A program made the translations under genes and the position numbers. A stretch of DNA of 64,000 bases, taken from positions 389,501 through 453,500 of the forward strand of contig NC_014614.1 in the NCBI RefSeq assembly GCF_000196455.1. The letters run 5' to 3'. Origin of the DNA: Acetoanaerobium sticklandii. GTDB lineage: Bacteria > Bacillota > Clostridia > Peptostreptococcales > Filifactoraceae. Below the pieces are notes generated by a model. The model was not told the DNA's origin. It saw only the letters and a program-made list of their open reading frames with translations, and searched no databases. Numbering within the stretch: the stretch's first letter is position 1; every line of letters starts with the position of its first letter. Of the stretch, positions 27,031 through 37,016 are shown piece by piece.

Positions 27031-28170
27031 ATGCTGAAATTAATTTACAAAAAGAAATCAGTAGATTTTATGTTCATGATTATAACAACAGTAGCTGTTT
27101 TTATAGTTTTGTATTTGCTTTCTTTTTTATATAATTGTGAGTCACTTTTTTTATCCATTTGTTTAGTTACTTTGGTATTATATCTTTTACCTGCCAACAA
27201 TAATTACAGTAGATTATTCTCTATTCTTTATTATTTTTTGCTTTGTATTTTAACTAAAATCCAGCTAATTAAATTTGAATTTTTGCCACAAGCAAATGAG
27301 TTACTGAAAATGGATGATAGTCTGTTATATTGGATTTTAAGTGGTCACCCTCATTCGGTGAGGCTTTTAATATCTTATCCAGGATATATTTTTTCGCAAA
27401 TATTTAACGTAAACTTGAATATAGGCTTTACGTATTATTGTATAATTCTTCTTTCATTTTTATATTTTTTAATTATAGACAATATAAGTAAATACAGAAA
27501 TAATAAAAGAAATATTTCTTTCGTTATTAAATGTATGATTACATTAATACCATTATTAATTTTAGCATTCATAATGAATGGAAGATTAATTCCTGCATTT
27601 TTTGGATTCATGATAGTGATAAGTCTATTTTTGGAGAATGAAAATAAGAAAATAGCTATAAATCCTTTATTTATATCTAAGTTATTTTTTGGTTTTCTCT
27701 TTACAATGGTAAGTAGTGGAACTATGACTGTTACTTTCGTATTCTCAATAATATCCCTATATATAACAAACAGTGATAAGGTTATAAAGAAAAAAAACAT
27801 AAAAAAAATTGTGATAGGTTTAATTATACTTTTACCAGTAATATATAAATTTTTTACATATTTTTTATTTATGCTAAATAAAAATATTACTTTCTATGGT
27901 GGAGGAATTGATGGAGCTGTAAATATGCTTAATCATGGGGCAGGTAAAATCTTTGTTTCTAATATGTTTATTTTTAGCATATTTGTTTTCATTGGTACAA
28001 TATTTTTATTATCAAACTTAGGATGTATATATACTAAAGTCAAATCAAATGGCAATAAAATATACTTATTCTTAGCTGTGAATATAGCATTTTATGGGAT
28101 ATTTTTTGGAATATCTACGGGCTTAATGATGATTCCGCCATGTATTGTGCTAATTATGATAAGAGTATAA
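27031..28170 (+). CDS. Polytopic membrane protein of the glycan operon, function unknown
   Basis: 379 residues with about ten predicted membrane helices, very rich in I, L and F. I recognise no family motif. A short hydrophilic region GHPHSVRLLISYPGYIFSQI near 110 and YGGGIDGAVNMLNHGAGK near 290 could be functional loops. In position and topology it resembles Wzy-type polymerases, so the operon may have two such proteins, one a polymerase and one a ligase. ATG start with GCGAGG upstream. It ends 11 bases before the aldolase-like gene. Confidence 0.6.
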   Translation: MLKLIYKKKSVDFMFMIITTVAVFIVLYLLSFLYNCESLFLSICLVTLVLYLLPANNNYSRLFSILYYFLLCILTKIQLIKFEFLPQANELLKMDDSLLYWILSGHPHSVRLLISYPGYIFSQIFNVNLNIGFTYYCIILLSFLYFLIIDNISKYRNNKRNISFVIKCMITLIPLLILAFIMNGRLIPAFFGFMIVISLFLENENKKIAINPLFISKLFFGFLFTMVSSGTMTVTFVFSIISLYITNSDKVIKKKNIKKIVIGLIILLPVIYKFFTYFLFMLNKNITFYGGGIDGAVNMLNHGAGKIFVSNMFIFSIFVFIGTIFLLSNLGCIYTKVKSNGNKIYLFLAVNIAFYGIFFGISTGLMMIPPCIVLIMIRV

Positions 28171-28181
28171 AGGAGAACGAT

Positions 28182-29009
28182 ATGGAATTAATGTTTATTA
28201 CTAATAAGGTTGAGGAAGCTGTTAGTGCAGAACAGGCAGGTATAGACATAATATTTGTTGATTTAGAAATAAATGGAAAAAAAGAGAGACAAGGGCATTT
28301 AGATACACATATAGCGGACCATAAAATAGAAGATATTAAATTAATAAAATCAAAAATAACAAAATCATTAATTTTAGTTAGAGTTAATCCTTTATATAAT
28401 AAAACGCACGAAGAGGTTAACATAGCAATAAATTATGGAGCAGATATAATTATGCTTCCTATGTTTAAAACTGAAAATGAAGTTAAAGAATTTATAAAAA
28501 TTGTTGATAAAAGAGCTGAAGTTTGCTTGCTGCTAGAAACACCTCAGGCATTGAGTCGAATTAAAAATATTATAGAAGTTAAAGGGATAGATAGAATTCA
28601 TATAGGATTAAATGATTTGCATTTGGGAATGGGACTTGATTTTATGTTCGAGTTATTATCTGGTGGAATTGTAGAATATTTGAGCGACACGATAAAGTAT
28701 AAGGATATAAAATTTGGATTTGGTGGGATTGCAAAAATTGGTCAAGGAGATGTTCCGGCGGAAATAATAATTGGAGAACATTATAGGTTAAACTCACAAT
28801 CGGTTATTTTATCAAGAGAATTTAGAGAAAAAGTGATACATCAAGACTTTACTAACAACTTAATTAAGGAAATAAAAAAAATTAGGGATATAGAAAGAAA
28901 AATAAAAACATGGTCTGAAATTGATTTTGCAAGAAACAGAGAAGAAGTGATAGAGAGGGTGAATGAAGTTGTTTCAAAAAAACAACGAATTTATAACGAA
29001 AAAAAATAA
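28182..29009 (+). CDS. HpcH/HpaI aldolase / citrate lyase beta-like protein
   Basis: 275 residues from ATG 28182, which has AAAGGAGA just before it; the frame extends back to 28140 but without a ribosome binding site. The fold is the TIM-barrel family that cleaves or forms 2-keto-3-deoxy acids and CoA esters of malate type. Markers include IDIIFVDLEINGKKERQGH, the metal-site acidic residue in CLLLETPQALSRI, and RIHIGLNDLHLGMG. Enzymes of this family need a divalent cation and pyruvate or oxaloacetate. Its place just before the sugar-phosphate transferase suggests that it supplies an unusual glycan component, but the substrate is unknown. The end overlaps the next gene by 47 bases. Confidence 0.75.
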   Translation: MELMFITNKVEEAVSAEQAGIDIIFVDLEINGKKERQGHLDTHIADHKIEDIKLIKSKITKSLILVRVNPLYNKTHEEVNIAINYGADIIMLPMFKTENEVKEFIKIVDKRAEVCLLLETPQALSRIKNIIEVKGIDRIHIGLNDLHLGMGLDFMFELLSGGIVEYLSDTIKYKDIKFGFGGIAKIGQGDVPAEIIIGEHYRLNSQSVILSREFREKVIHQDFTNNLIKEIKKIRDIERKIKTWSEIDFARNREEVIERVNEVVSKKQRIYNEKK

Positions 29010-29577
29010 TTTTTATATCAAATTTGGAAAAAGAGCAATTGATTTAATAATTGTTTTTCCTTCTATTATAATTTTATCGCCAATATTTATTGTGATAATG
29101 CTTTTGATTTCTATAGATTCAGAAGGTTCACCTCTTTACAAGCAAGAAAGGGTAGGACAATTTGGAAAAGCTTTTTATATATATAAATTTAGAACAATGC
29201 TTAAGGATGCTGATAAATTGGGACCTAAACGTACCTCGCAAGATGATAATAGAATTACAAAAACAGGCAAATTCTTAAGACGAACTAGTTTGGATGAGCT
29301 GCCCCAACTATTCAATGTTTTAAAGGGAGATATGAGTCTTGTGGGTTATAGGCCTGGGGTATATGAAGACTATCCACAAGAGTATATTCAAACTGAAATA
29401 TTTAAATTTAAGCCTGGGATATCAGGATATGCTCAGATTAATGGAAGAAGTAATTTAACTCAAGACCTAAAATTATATTGGGAAAAAGAGTATACTAAAG
29501 ATATTAGTTTTAAAACTGATTTAATGATAATAATTAAAACTATACTTAATGTTTTAAACAAGAAGGATGTAAATTAA
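28963..29577 (+). CDS. Initiating sugar-phosphate transferase (PglC/WcaJ family)
   Basis: 204 residues, the short monotopic type. One N-terminal membrane segment (AIDLIIVFPSIIILSPIFIV) precedes the catalytic domain, which has PLYKQERVGQFGKAFYIYKF, the DE dyad in LRRTSLDELPQLFNVLKGDM, then SLVGYRPG and KPGISGYAQINGRSNLT. These enzymes move a sugar 1-phosphate from a UDP-sugar to undecaprenyl phosphate and so start assembly of the repeat unit at the inner face of the membrane. The start overlaps the aldolase-like gene by 47 bases; GAGAGGG lies just before the ATG. This is the only initiating transferase in the operon. Confidence 0.93.
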   Translation: MKLFQKNNEFITKKNNFYIKFGKRAIDLIIVFPSIIILSPIFIVIMLLISIDSEGSPLYKQERVGQFGKAFYIYKFRTMLKDADKLGPKRTSQDDNRITKTGKFLRRTSLDELPQLFNVLKGDMSLVGYRPGVYEDYPQEYIQTEIFKFKPGISGYAQINGRSNLTQDLKLYWEKEYTKDISFKTDLMIIIKTILNVLNKKDVN

Positions 29578-29601
29578 ACTATTCAAATCTGGAGGTATAA
29601 G

Positions 29602-31419
29602 ATGTGTGGTATTGTAGGTCAATTTTCAATTGATGAGAAAACTAACTTATTAAGCAAGACTGAAGAATTAAGCAAGATGTTAGAATCTATGATTCATAGA
29701 GGACCAGATGGAGAAGGAAAATATGAGTCTAAAAATTTAATTATGGGGATGAGAAGGTTAAGTATTTTAGATTTAGATAATGGATTTCAGCCAATATTTA
29801 ATGAAGATAAATCTATTGTTGTAGTATTTAATGGAGAAATTTATAACTATATTGAAATTAAAGATGAATTATTAAAAAAAGGGCATAAGTTTTATACCTC
29901 TAGTGATACAGAAGTGTTAGTGCATTTATACGAAGAATATGGAGAAGATTTTTCGAGTTACTTAAATGGAATGTTTTCATATACACTTTTTGATATTAAA
30001 AATAATGTTCTAATTGTTTCTAGAGACAGAGTAGGTGAGAAACCATTATACTATTCTATAATGAATGATATTTTTTATTTTTCATCTGAAATAAAATCTC
30101 TATTATTATGCAGTGATATAAAGTGTGAAGCGAATAAAGATTCTATTAATGATATGCTAACTTTTAATTATGTTCCATACCCTAATACAGCATTTAAAAA
30201 TATTTATAGATTAGAGCCTGGGAAGAGCATCATAATTAAAAATAATAAAATATCAAAAAAAACATATTGGGAAATTCCTAAAAAGTCTATATATAATAAT
30301 AACTTTGAAAATTTTGAAACCTTAGATTCACTTATTTCTAACAGTGTTGAAATAAGGATGAGAAGTGATGTAGAGGTAGGAGCTTTTTTAAGTGGAGGGA
30401 TTGACTCAACTATAGTAACAAAATACATGAGAGAGAAAACAGAAGATTCGTTTAAAACCTTTTCAATTGGTTTCACTGAAGAAATCTATAATGAGTTAGA
30501 TTATGCAAAAAAAGTATCGGAAACATATAACACAAACCATATTTATAAGATAGTTAATCAAGATGATTTTTTAGAGCAATTAGTTAACTCTATATGGTTT
30601 TGTGAAAATCCTCACGGAGATGTATCTTTTGCGCCTACATTTATTTTATCAGAATTAGCATCAAAATATTTAAAGGTAGTTCTTACTGGTGATGGGGGAG
30701 ATGAAATTTTTGGAGGATATGATAAGTATTTGGATTTTATCTATAATCAGGAATTAGATATAAATGAAAATTTTAAAAATTATTTTAATAAAATTAGTGT
30801 TTTTAATATTTTAGAAAAAGAATCGATTTTGTCTAACGAGTTTAAGTCTGATTTAATTGAGATTGATTCTTTTAAAAAAATTGAAGAAAAATATATAGGA
30901 ATTCATAATTCGGATTTCATAAATAAAATAATGTATTTTGATTCAGACTATTTGTTAGAAGGAAATAATTTAGTGAAACCTGATAGAATGGGTATGGCTA
31001 ACTCAATTGAGGGAAGATACCCCTTGTTAGATTATAGAATAATTGAAATGATGTTTAACATAGATTCTAGTAAGAAAATCTACAACGGAGAAAAAAAATA
31101 TTTACTTAAAAATATTCTTTCTAAAGATTTTGATGATGACTTTATAAAAAGGAAGAAACAAATGTTTACAGTACCAATTGGTGAATGGTTCAAAGATAAG
31201 GAGTTTATTGATAAAATTAATCCAATTATATGTTCAGAGAAGTTTAAAAATAGAGGGGTATTTAATTATGACAGAGTTTTAAAAATGATTCAATCACATC
31301 AAAATAGCCAGGAAAACTATACTAGACAGCTTAGAGCTATATTAGTTGTAGAGTTATGGTACAGAATATATATTGATAATAAATTTACTAAAAAACCATC
31401 ATTTAATGATCTTATATAG
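29602..31419 (+). CDS. asnB: Asparagine synthase (glutamine-hydrolysing)-like amidotransferase
   Basis: 605 residues, ATG with GGAGG upstream. The N-terminal Ntn glutaminase domain begins MCGIVGQFS with Cys2 as nucleophile, RGPDGEGKYE near 33 and FNGEIYNY near 77. The synthetase domain carries the ATP PP-loop FLSGGIDSTIV near 264 and TGDGGDEIFGGYDKY near 355. The family makes asparagine from aspartate, but members inside surface polysaccharide operons often amidate sugar carboxyl groups such as uronic acids. Placement between the initiating transferase and a glycosyltransferase supports the second role, as an inference. All catalytic motifs look intact. Confidence 0.88.
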   Translation: MCGIVGQFSIDEKTNLLSKTEELSKMLESMIHRGPDGEGKYESKNLIMGMRRLSILDLDNGFQPIFNEDKSIVVVFNGEIYNYIEIKDELLKKGHKFYTSSDTEVLVHLYEEYGEDFSSYLNGMFSYTLFDIKNNVLIVSRDRVGEKPLYYSIMNDIFYFSSEIKSLLLCSDIKCEANKDSINDMLTFNYVPYPNTAFKNIYRLEPGKSIIIKNNKISKKTYWEIPKKSIYNNNFENFETLDSLISNSVEIRMRSDVEVGAFLSGGIDSTIVTKYMREKTEDSFKTFSIGFTEEIYNELDYAKKVSETYNTNHIYKIVNQDDFLEQLVNSIWFCENPHGDVSFAPTFILSELASKYLKVVLTGDGGDEIFGGYDKYLDFIYNQELDINENFKNYFNKISVFNILEKESILSNEFKSDLIEIDSFKKIEEKYIGIHNSDFINKIMYFDSDYLLEGNNLVKPDRMGMANSIEGRYPLLDYRIIEMMFNIDSSKKIYNGEKKYLLKNILSKDFDDDFIKRKKQMFTVPIGEWFKDKEFIDKINPIICSEKFKNRGVFNYDRVLKMIQSHQNSQENYTRQLRAILVVELWYRIYIDNKFTKKPSFNDLI

Positions 31420-31431
31420 GAGGGTGATTAA

Positions 31432-32619
31432 TTGAAAAAAAAGATATTTATTCCAGTATATGGAGGAGGGCATTGTAAATTAATTATTTCATTATATGAT
31501 AGTCTTATAAGAAAGTTTGATGTAACAATTCTAGCTCTCACTTTGGCGGAAGAATACCTAAGTAATCATGAAATACCATATAAAACATTAAAAGATTATT
31601 TAGAATATATAGATTTAGGAGATAATATTGTACAATTAGGAGATCAATTTATAAAAGAAAATAATATTGATTATGAGAGGATTGGATTATATAATTCTTC
31701 AATATATTATGGATGCAATATTAGAGATTATATATTAAAGTATGGGGAAGATGATATAGTTGATTCGTATGGAAAACAGAATAGGCTTATATTTCTTCCT
31801 ATAAATACAATGGAGGCAATATTAAAAATTGAAAATCCAGATGCTGTTTTAACTACAAATTCACCAAGGTTTGAAAGAGCATCCATATTAGCAGCTAAGA
31901 ATCTAGGAATTACAAACTATTCTATTGAAGATTTGCTCGGAAATAGTCGTGTGTTTTCTTTAAAGGATACGAATACTGATTATTATGGGGATTATATATT
32001 TGTTCTCAACAATTTTGTTAGAGAAAATTTGATTAATCAAGGAGTAAAGGCTAAAAAGATTGTTGTTTCAGGCTTGCCTACTTTTGATAATTTAAAAAAT
32101 CATTATACTGATATTTTTAATTTTAAACAAAGATATGGTATTGATTTGAATAAAAAAATTATAACTTGGGCTAGCCATGTATCAGAGGATGAAATTTATA
32201 TCTTTGAAGAATTATTAAAAGTCTTTACTTTAAACAATGAGTATTTATTAATAATAAAACCTCACCCAAATGAAGATTATTCATATATGGAAAAGATGCT
32301 TGCTAAAATACATACAAATTCAATACGTTTAATTGAAAATTGTGACATTAGGGATTTAATAAATATTTCAGAATTATTACTTACTCAATACTCCACTTGC
32401 GGATTAGAAGCTTTATTTATGCAAACACCAGTTATAGTTTTAAATCCATTTGATAAAAAATATGATACTGATTATTCTTCTTTAAATATAGCAAGTAAAT
32501 GTCAAGATTTGAGTAAGATTTTAATAAATATTGAAGAAAAAAAGCAATATCATTTAAATTTTGAAGTAATAAATAATTCAATTAATAATATGATTAATTT
32601 TATTGATAATACAATTTAA
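31432..32619 (+). CDS. GT-B-fold glycosyltransferase
   Basis: 395 residues; TTG start behind AGGAGGGTG. The N-terminal Rossmann half opens KKKIFIPVYGGGHCKLIISL. The C-terminal half shows a nucleotide-sugar site typical of GT-B proteins related to the UDP-GlcNAc 2-epimerase and CDP-glycerol transferase folds: VVSGLPTFDNL, IIKPHPNEDYSY, and LLLTQYSTCGLEALFMQTPV. It is the only obvious glycosyltransferase in the operon besides the initiating enzyme. It may therefore add legionaminic acid or an amidated sugar to the primer, and the repeat unit is probably short. Donor and acceptor are unknown. Confidence 0.7.
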   Translation: MKKKIFIPVYGGGHCKLIISLYDSLIRKFDVTILALTLAEEYLSNHEIPYKTLKDYLEYIDLGDNIVQLGDQFIKENNIDYERIGLYNSSIYYGCNIRDYILKYGEDDIVDSYGKQNRLIFLPINTMEAILKIENPDAVLTTNSPRFERASILAAKNLGITNYSIEDLLGNSRVFSLKDTNTDYYGDYIFVLNNFVRENLINQGVKAKKIVVSGLPTFDNLKNHYTDIFNFKQRYGIDLNKKIITWASHVSEDEIYIFEELLKVFTLNNEYLLIIKPHPNEDYSYMEKMLAKIHTNSIRLIENCDIRDLINISELLLTQYSTCGLEALFMQTPVIVLNPFDKKYDTDYSSLNIASKCQDLSKILINIEEKKQYHLNFEVINNSINNMINFIDNTI

Positions 32620-32646
32620 TTTTAATATAAGAAGGTGAGAGTTGTT

Positions 32647-33627
32647 GTGAAAAAATTACTAATAACTGGAGCAGACGGCTTCATTGGAAGCCACTTAACA
32701 GAAGAATTGATAAGACAAGGCCATAAGGTTAAAGCATTTGCATACTATAATTCATTTAATACATGGGGATGGCTAGATACCCTTCCTGCAGATATTATGA
32801 AAGAGGTAGAAGTTTTTACTGGAGATATTAGAGATTCTAATGGGGTAAGAGAAGCAATGAAAGGGATGGAAGAAGTCTATCATCTTGCAGCGCTTATAGC
32901 TATACCTTTTAGTTATCATTCTCCCGATACGTATGTAGATACTAATATAAAAGGAACTCTAAATGTATTACAAGCAGCTAGAGATATAGATATATCAAGA
33001 TTACTTATAACCTCTACATCAGAAGTTTATGGAACAGCTCAGTATGTTCCGATAGATGAACTTCATCCATTTCAAGGTCAATCTCCATATTCTGCGACTA
33101 AAATAGGAGCAGATAGACTTGCAGAATCTTTTTATCGTAGCTTTAATATGCCAATTACTATTGTAAGACCATTTAATACCTATGGGCCTAGGCAGTCAGC
33201 AAGAGCTGTAATACCTACTATAATAACTCAATTACTAGCAGGAAAAGAAGAGATTGAATTAGGTTCATTGACTCCAACTAGAGATTTTAACTTTGTAAAA
33301 GATACTGCAAATGGATTTATAGAAATCGCAAAATCGGATAAAACTATAGGCGAGGAAATAAATATTGCAACGCAACAAGAAATATCAATAGGTGAACTTG
33401 CACAGGAACTTATAAGACAGATTAACCCTAATGCAAAAATAATATGTGACAATCAAAGACTACGACCTGAAAAAAGTGAAGTGAATAGATTACTTGGTTC
33501 TAACGAAAAAATAAAGAAGCTTACAAATTGGAAACCAAATTATACTTTTGAGCAAGGAATAGCTGAAACAGTAGAATTTTTTAAAGGAAATCTAGATAAA
33601 TATAAAACTGATATTTATAATATTTAG
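32647..33627 (+). CDS. legB: NDP-N-acetylglucosamine 4,6-dehydratase, LegB type
   Basis: A short-chain dehydrogenase/reductase of 326 residues. Start GTG 32647 is chosen because GAAGGTGAG lies 7 bases upstream; the frame also permits GTG 32635, which overlaps that site. Motifs are the NAD-binding ITGADGFIGSHL, the catalytic STSEVYG and YSATKIGADR (YxxxK), and VRPFNTYGPRQSARAVIPTI, very typical of LegB. In Campylobacter LegB acts on GDP-GlcNAc as the first committed step to CMP-legionaminic acid. Six other enzymes of that route follow within 8 kb, which makes this assignment strong. Confidence 0.9.
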   Translation: MKKLLITGADGFIGSHLTEELIRQGHKVKAFAYYNSFNTWGWLDTLPADIMKEVEVFTGDIRDSNGVREAMKGMEEVYHLAALIAIPFSYHSPDTYVDTNIKGTLNVLQAARDIDISRLLITSTSEVYGTAQYVPIDELHPFQGQSPYSATKIGADRLAESFYRSFNMPITIVRPFNTYGPRQSARAVIPTIITQLLAGKEEIELGSLTPTRDFNFVKDTANGFIEIAKSDKTIGEEINIATQQEISIGELAQELIRQINPNAKIICDNQRLRPEKSEVNRLLGSNEKIKKLTNWKPNYTFEQGIAETVEFFKGNLDKYKTDIYNI

Positions 33628-33643
33628 TTTGGAGGAGAAATTT

Positions 33644-34762
33644 ATGAAATATTGTAAAAAATGTGTAATGCCAGATACTAGACCGGGGATTAAATTTAAC
33701 GAAGAAGGAATATGTTCAGCGTGTCAGTCTTATGAAAGAAGAAAAGGGATAGACTGGGGCAAAAGATATAAAGAATTAGAAGCTCTATGTGATAAATATA
33801 GAGGGATGAATGGAGATTCATTTGATTGTGCTATAGCCGTAAGCGGTGGAAAAGATAGTCATTATCAGGTTTATTTAATGAAAGAAGTTATGAAAATGAA
33901 TCCGATATTATTTAGTGTTGAAGATAATTTTAAAATGACTGAAGCGGGTAAACATAATTTAAAGAATATCTCAGAAGAATTTGGTTGCCCTATTATAAGC
34001 TTAAAGCCTGACATTAAGGCTCAGAAAAAACTAATGAGATATACTTTTGAAAAATATGGAAAACCAACTTGGTTTATAGATAGATTAATATATACTTATC
34101 CTATGCATATGGCATTAAAATTTAATACACCACTATTGGTTTATGGAGAAAACGTAAGTTTTGAATATGGGGGTTCAGATTATGAGGAGACATATTCGGC
34201 TAGAAATCAATTAAACAACGGTGTTGCTTCTGATATTGATGCAAATGAACTTCTTGAAATAGATGGAATTACAAAACAGGTATTAGATCTTACGAAAGCG
34301 CCATCAATTGATGAGCTTAATAAACTTGACCCTATGTATGTATCGTATTTTATACCTTGGAATAGTTATTCAAATTATATTTTTGCAAAGACAAGAGGCT
34401 TTCATGATTTAACTCATGAATGGAACAGAACACACCACATAGAAAATTTTGATCAAATAGATAGTAGGGCATACCTAGTACATTCTTGGCTTAAATATCC
34501 GAAATTTGGGCATGCATCAGCTACTGACTATGCTGCTAGGTTTGTAAGATATGGTCTTTTATCGAGAGAAGAAGCAATAGAATTAGTAAAAAAACATGAC
34601 CATGCTTTAGATGTGAATTCTGTAAGAGACTTTATAAATTTTGCAGGGTATACTGAGTCCGAATTCTGGGAAATAATTAATAAAGTTTATAATAAAGATA
34701 TATTTGAAAAAAATATATTTGGTGAATGGAAATTAAAAACTCCTATTTGGAATGAAAAGTAG
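33644..34762 (+). CDS. N-acetyl sugar amidotransferase (PseA/WbpG-like)
   Basis: 372 residues from ATG 33644 with GGAGGAG 8 bases upstream (the frame begins at TTG 33629, overlapping that site). The zinc site CKKCVMPDTRPG with CSACQSYE lies at 4-32, the ATP PP-loop AVSGGKDSHYQ near 75, and YGENVSFEYGGSDYEE near 170. Family members turn an acetamido group into an acetamidino group on sugars, for example pseudaminic acid in Campylobacter and related sugars in Pseudomonas. They draw ammonia from a HisH-like glutaminase. No HisH or HisF homologue is in this window. Its place between legB and legC suggests that it makes an amidino form of legionaminic acid. Confidence 0.85.
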   Translation: MKYCKKCVMPDTRPGIKFNEEGICSACQSYERRKGIDWGKRYKELEALCDKYRGMNGDSFDCAIAVSGGKDSHYQVYLMKEVMKMNPILFSVEDNFKMTEAGKHNLKNISEEFGCPIISLKPDIKAQKKLMRYTFEKYGKPTWFIDRLIYTYPMHMALKFNTPLLVYGENVSFEYGGSDYEETYSARNQLNNGVASDIDANELLEIDGITKQVLDLTKAPSIDELNKLDPMYVSYFIPWNSYSNYIFAKTRGFHDLTHEWNRTHHIENFDQIDSRAYLVHSWLKYPKFGHASATDYAARFVRYGLLSREEAIELVKKHDHALDVNSVRDFINFAGYTESEFWEIINKVYNKDIFEKNIFGEWKLKTPIWNEK

Positions 34763-34771
34763 GCGATATAT

Positions 34772-35935
34772 ATGAGCGATAAATTTATACCTCTATCAGT
34801 ACCTAATCTTAAAGGAAATGAGCTGAAATATGTTACTCATGCAGTAGAAACTGAATGGGTATCAACTGGTGGACCATATATAAATGAATTTGAAGAGAAA
34901 ATAGCAGAGTATGCTAAATGCAAAGGGGCAGTGTCTTGTCAAAATGGTACAGCTGGACTTCATACGGCGCTTATTGTTTGTGATGTAACAAAAGATGATG
35001 AAGTGATAGTTCCAACACTTACATTTATAGCTGCTGTTAATCCAGTAAGATATGTAGGAGCAGAGCCAATATTTATGGATTGTGATGATTCTCTTACAAT
35101 GGATGTAGATAAACTTAGAACATTTTGTGAAAACGAGTGTGTGTTTCAGAACAATAAATTAATGAATAAAACTACTAAAAAACATATAAAGGCAGTTTTA
35201 GTAGTTCATGTGTTTGGTAATAGTGCAGATATGGAAAGTATTATGGAAATAGCACATACCTTTAATTTAAAAGTAATTGAAGATGCTACAGAGGCTATAG
35301 GAACCTATTATATATCAGGAAAATATAAAGGAAAGCATGCTGGTACTATTGGCGATATAGGAGTATATTCTTTCAATGGGAATAAGATAATGACTACTGG
35401 CGGCGGAGGAATGATAGTTTCTAATAATGAAGATTTATTATCTAGAGCTAAGCACTTAACAACGCAAGCTAAGAGTGATGAACTTTATTATACTCATGAT
35501 GAAATAGGCTTTAATTACCGTATGACAAATCTTCAAGCAGCACTAGGATTAGCTCAATTAGAACAATTAGAAGATTTTATAAAAACAAAGAAAAGAAATT
35601 ATGAATATTATAAAAAAGAGTTAAATAATCTAGATGGACTAAAAATATTAAATTTTAATGAGGATATTAGACCCAACTATTGGTTTTATGGTTTATATAT
35701 CAAAGATTCATTTAAGTTAAACAGAGATGAACTTATATCATATTTAGCTTCACATAAAATCCAGACAAGACCTATATGGGGATTGATTAATGAGCAAAAA
35801 CCTTATTTAGATGTTCAAGTATATCAGATAAATAAAGCAAAAGATTATTTGAATCATATTATTAATATACCTTGTAGTTCAAACCTAAGTATTGAAGATG
35901 TTACTATGGTAATAAATTGCTTAAAAGGTATTTAG
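34772..35935 (+). CDS. legC: DegT/DnrJ/EryC1 aminotransferase, LegC type
   Basis: 387 residues. A PLP-dependent sugar aminotransferase: SCQNGTAGLHTALIV, PTLTFIAAVNPVRYVGAEPI, VIEDATEAIGTYY, and the PLP lysine in YSFNGNKIMTTGGGGMIVS near 205. LegC aminates the 4-keto-6-deoxy product of LegB, using glutamate as donor, to give the 4-amino sugar. Sequence motifs and the neighbours LegB and LegH fit this role. It lies 9 bases after the amidotransferase. Confidence 0.9.
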   Translation: MSDKFIPLSVPNLKGNELKYVTHAVETEWVSTGGPYINEFEEKIAEYAKCKGAVSCQNGTAGLHTALIVCDVTKDDEVIVPTLTFIAAVNPVRYVGAEPIFMDCDDSLTMDVDKLRTFCENECVFQNNKLMNKTTKKHIKAVLVVHVFGNSADMESIMEIAHTFNLKVIEDATEAIGTYYISGKYKGKHAGTIGDIGVYSFNGNKIMTTGGGGMIVSNNEDLLSRAKHLTTQAKSDELYYTHDEIGFNYRMTNLQAALGLAQLEQLEDFIKTKKRNYEYYKKELNNLDGLKILNFNEDIRPNYWFYGLYIKDSFKLNRDELISYLASHKIQTRPIWGLINEQKPYLDVQVYQINKAKDYLNHIINIPCSSNLSIEDVTMVINCLKGI

Positions 35936-35969
35936 AAAGATTTTAAAAACCTTTTGAAAGAGGTGAACT

Positions 35970-37016
35970 ATGAATATTAAAGATTTTCTTATAGATGAAG
36001 ATAAAAGTATGATAGATGCTATGTCGCAATTAGATTTAGTTGCAAAGAAAATACTTTTTGTAACAAAAGATGATAAATTTGTTGCAGCAATTACCGATGG
36101 GGATATAAGAAGGTGGATACTTAAAAAAGGTAATCTAGATGCTAATGTTAGAGATATAGCAAATTATTCTCCTAAAACAATGCTTATTGAGGATAAAAAT
36201 AAAGCGAAAGATTATATGAAAATTAATGAAATAGAAGCATTACCTATAATAGATAATGAAAATAATATAATTTCTATTGTGCTATGGAACGATGAAGAAA
36301 TTAAAAATAAGAAAGAACTAGATATACCTGTTGTAATAATGGCTGGAGGATTAGGAACTAGGCTTTATCCCTACACTAAAATATTACCTAAACCACTTAT
36401 TCCAATAGGAGAAATCCCAATATCAGAGCATATTATTAATAGATTTAATAAATATGGATGTAAAGAATTTCATTTAGTAGTCAATCATAAGAAGAACATG
36501 ATAAAGGCATATTTTAATGAAATAGAAAAAGATTATATCATTAATTATGTAGATGAAGATATACCATTAGGTACAGGTGGTGGGCTTAGTTTATTAAAAG
36601 GAAAGATAAATTCGACATTTATTCTATCGAATTGTGACATCTTAATTGAAGAGGATTATGAAAAAATATATAAATTTCATAAGGACAATAATAATCTAAT
36701 AACTATGGTTTGCTCTTTAAAAACTATTAGAATTCCTTATGGAGTTGTAGAGATAAATAAAAATGGAGAAATAGAGGAAATGAAAGAAAAACCAGTTCTT
36801 TCATTTTTTACTAATACGGGAATGTACATAGTTGAACCTAAAGTAATAGAAGAGTTAAATGAGAATGAATTTATTGGCTTTCCAGATATAATAGAAAAAT
36901 ATAAAAACAATGGTGAGAAAGTAGGAGTATATCCTATAAGTGAAAACAATTGGTTAGATATGGGTCAAATAGATGAAATGGAAGAAATGAGAAGAAGGTT
37001 AGAAAAAGATGAATAA
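35970..37016 (+). CDS. ptmE: CBS-domain nucleotidyltransferase (PtmE-like, GDP-GlcN/GlcNAc synthesis)
   Basis: 348 residues. Two CBS motifs fill 1-115 (AAITDGDIRRWILKKGN, EALPIIDNENNIISIV). A nucleotidyltransferase domain follows: VVIMAGGLGTRLYPYTKILP near 122, then KPLIPIGEIPISEHI, SNCDILIEEDYE and NWLDMGQ. In Campylobacter PtmE activates glucosamine 1-phosphate with GTP to feed LegB, and it has exactly this CBS plus transferase build. Presence here implies the GDP-linked legionaminic route rather than the UDP-linked pseudaminic route. Start ATG behind AAAGAGGTG; the end overlaps the next gene by 8 bases. Confidence 0.87.
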   Translation: MNIKDFLIDEDKSMIDAMSQLDLVAKKILFVTKDDKFVAAITDGDIRRWILKKGNLDANVRDIANYSPKTMLIEDKNKAKDYMKINEIEALPIIDNENNIISIVLWNDEEIKNKKELDIPVVIMAGGLGTRLYPYTKILPKPLIPIGEIPISEHIINRFNKYGCKEFHLVVNHKKNMIKAYFNEIEKDYIINYVDEDIPLGTGGGLSLLKGKINSTFILSNCDILIEEDYEKIYKFHKDNNNLITMVCSLKTIRIPYGVVEINKNGEIEEMKEKPVLSFFTNTGMYIVEPKVIEELNENEFIGFPDIIEKYKNNGEKVGVYPISENNWLDMGQIDEMEEMRRRLEKDE

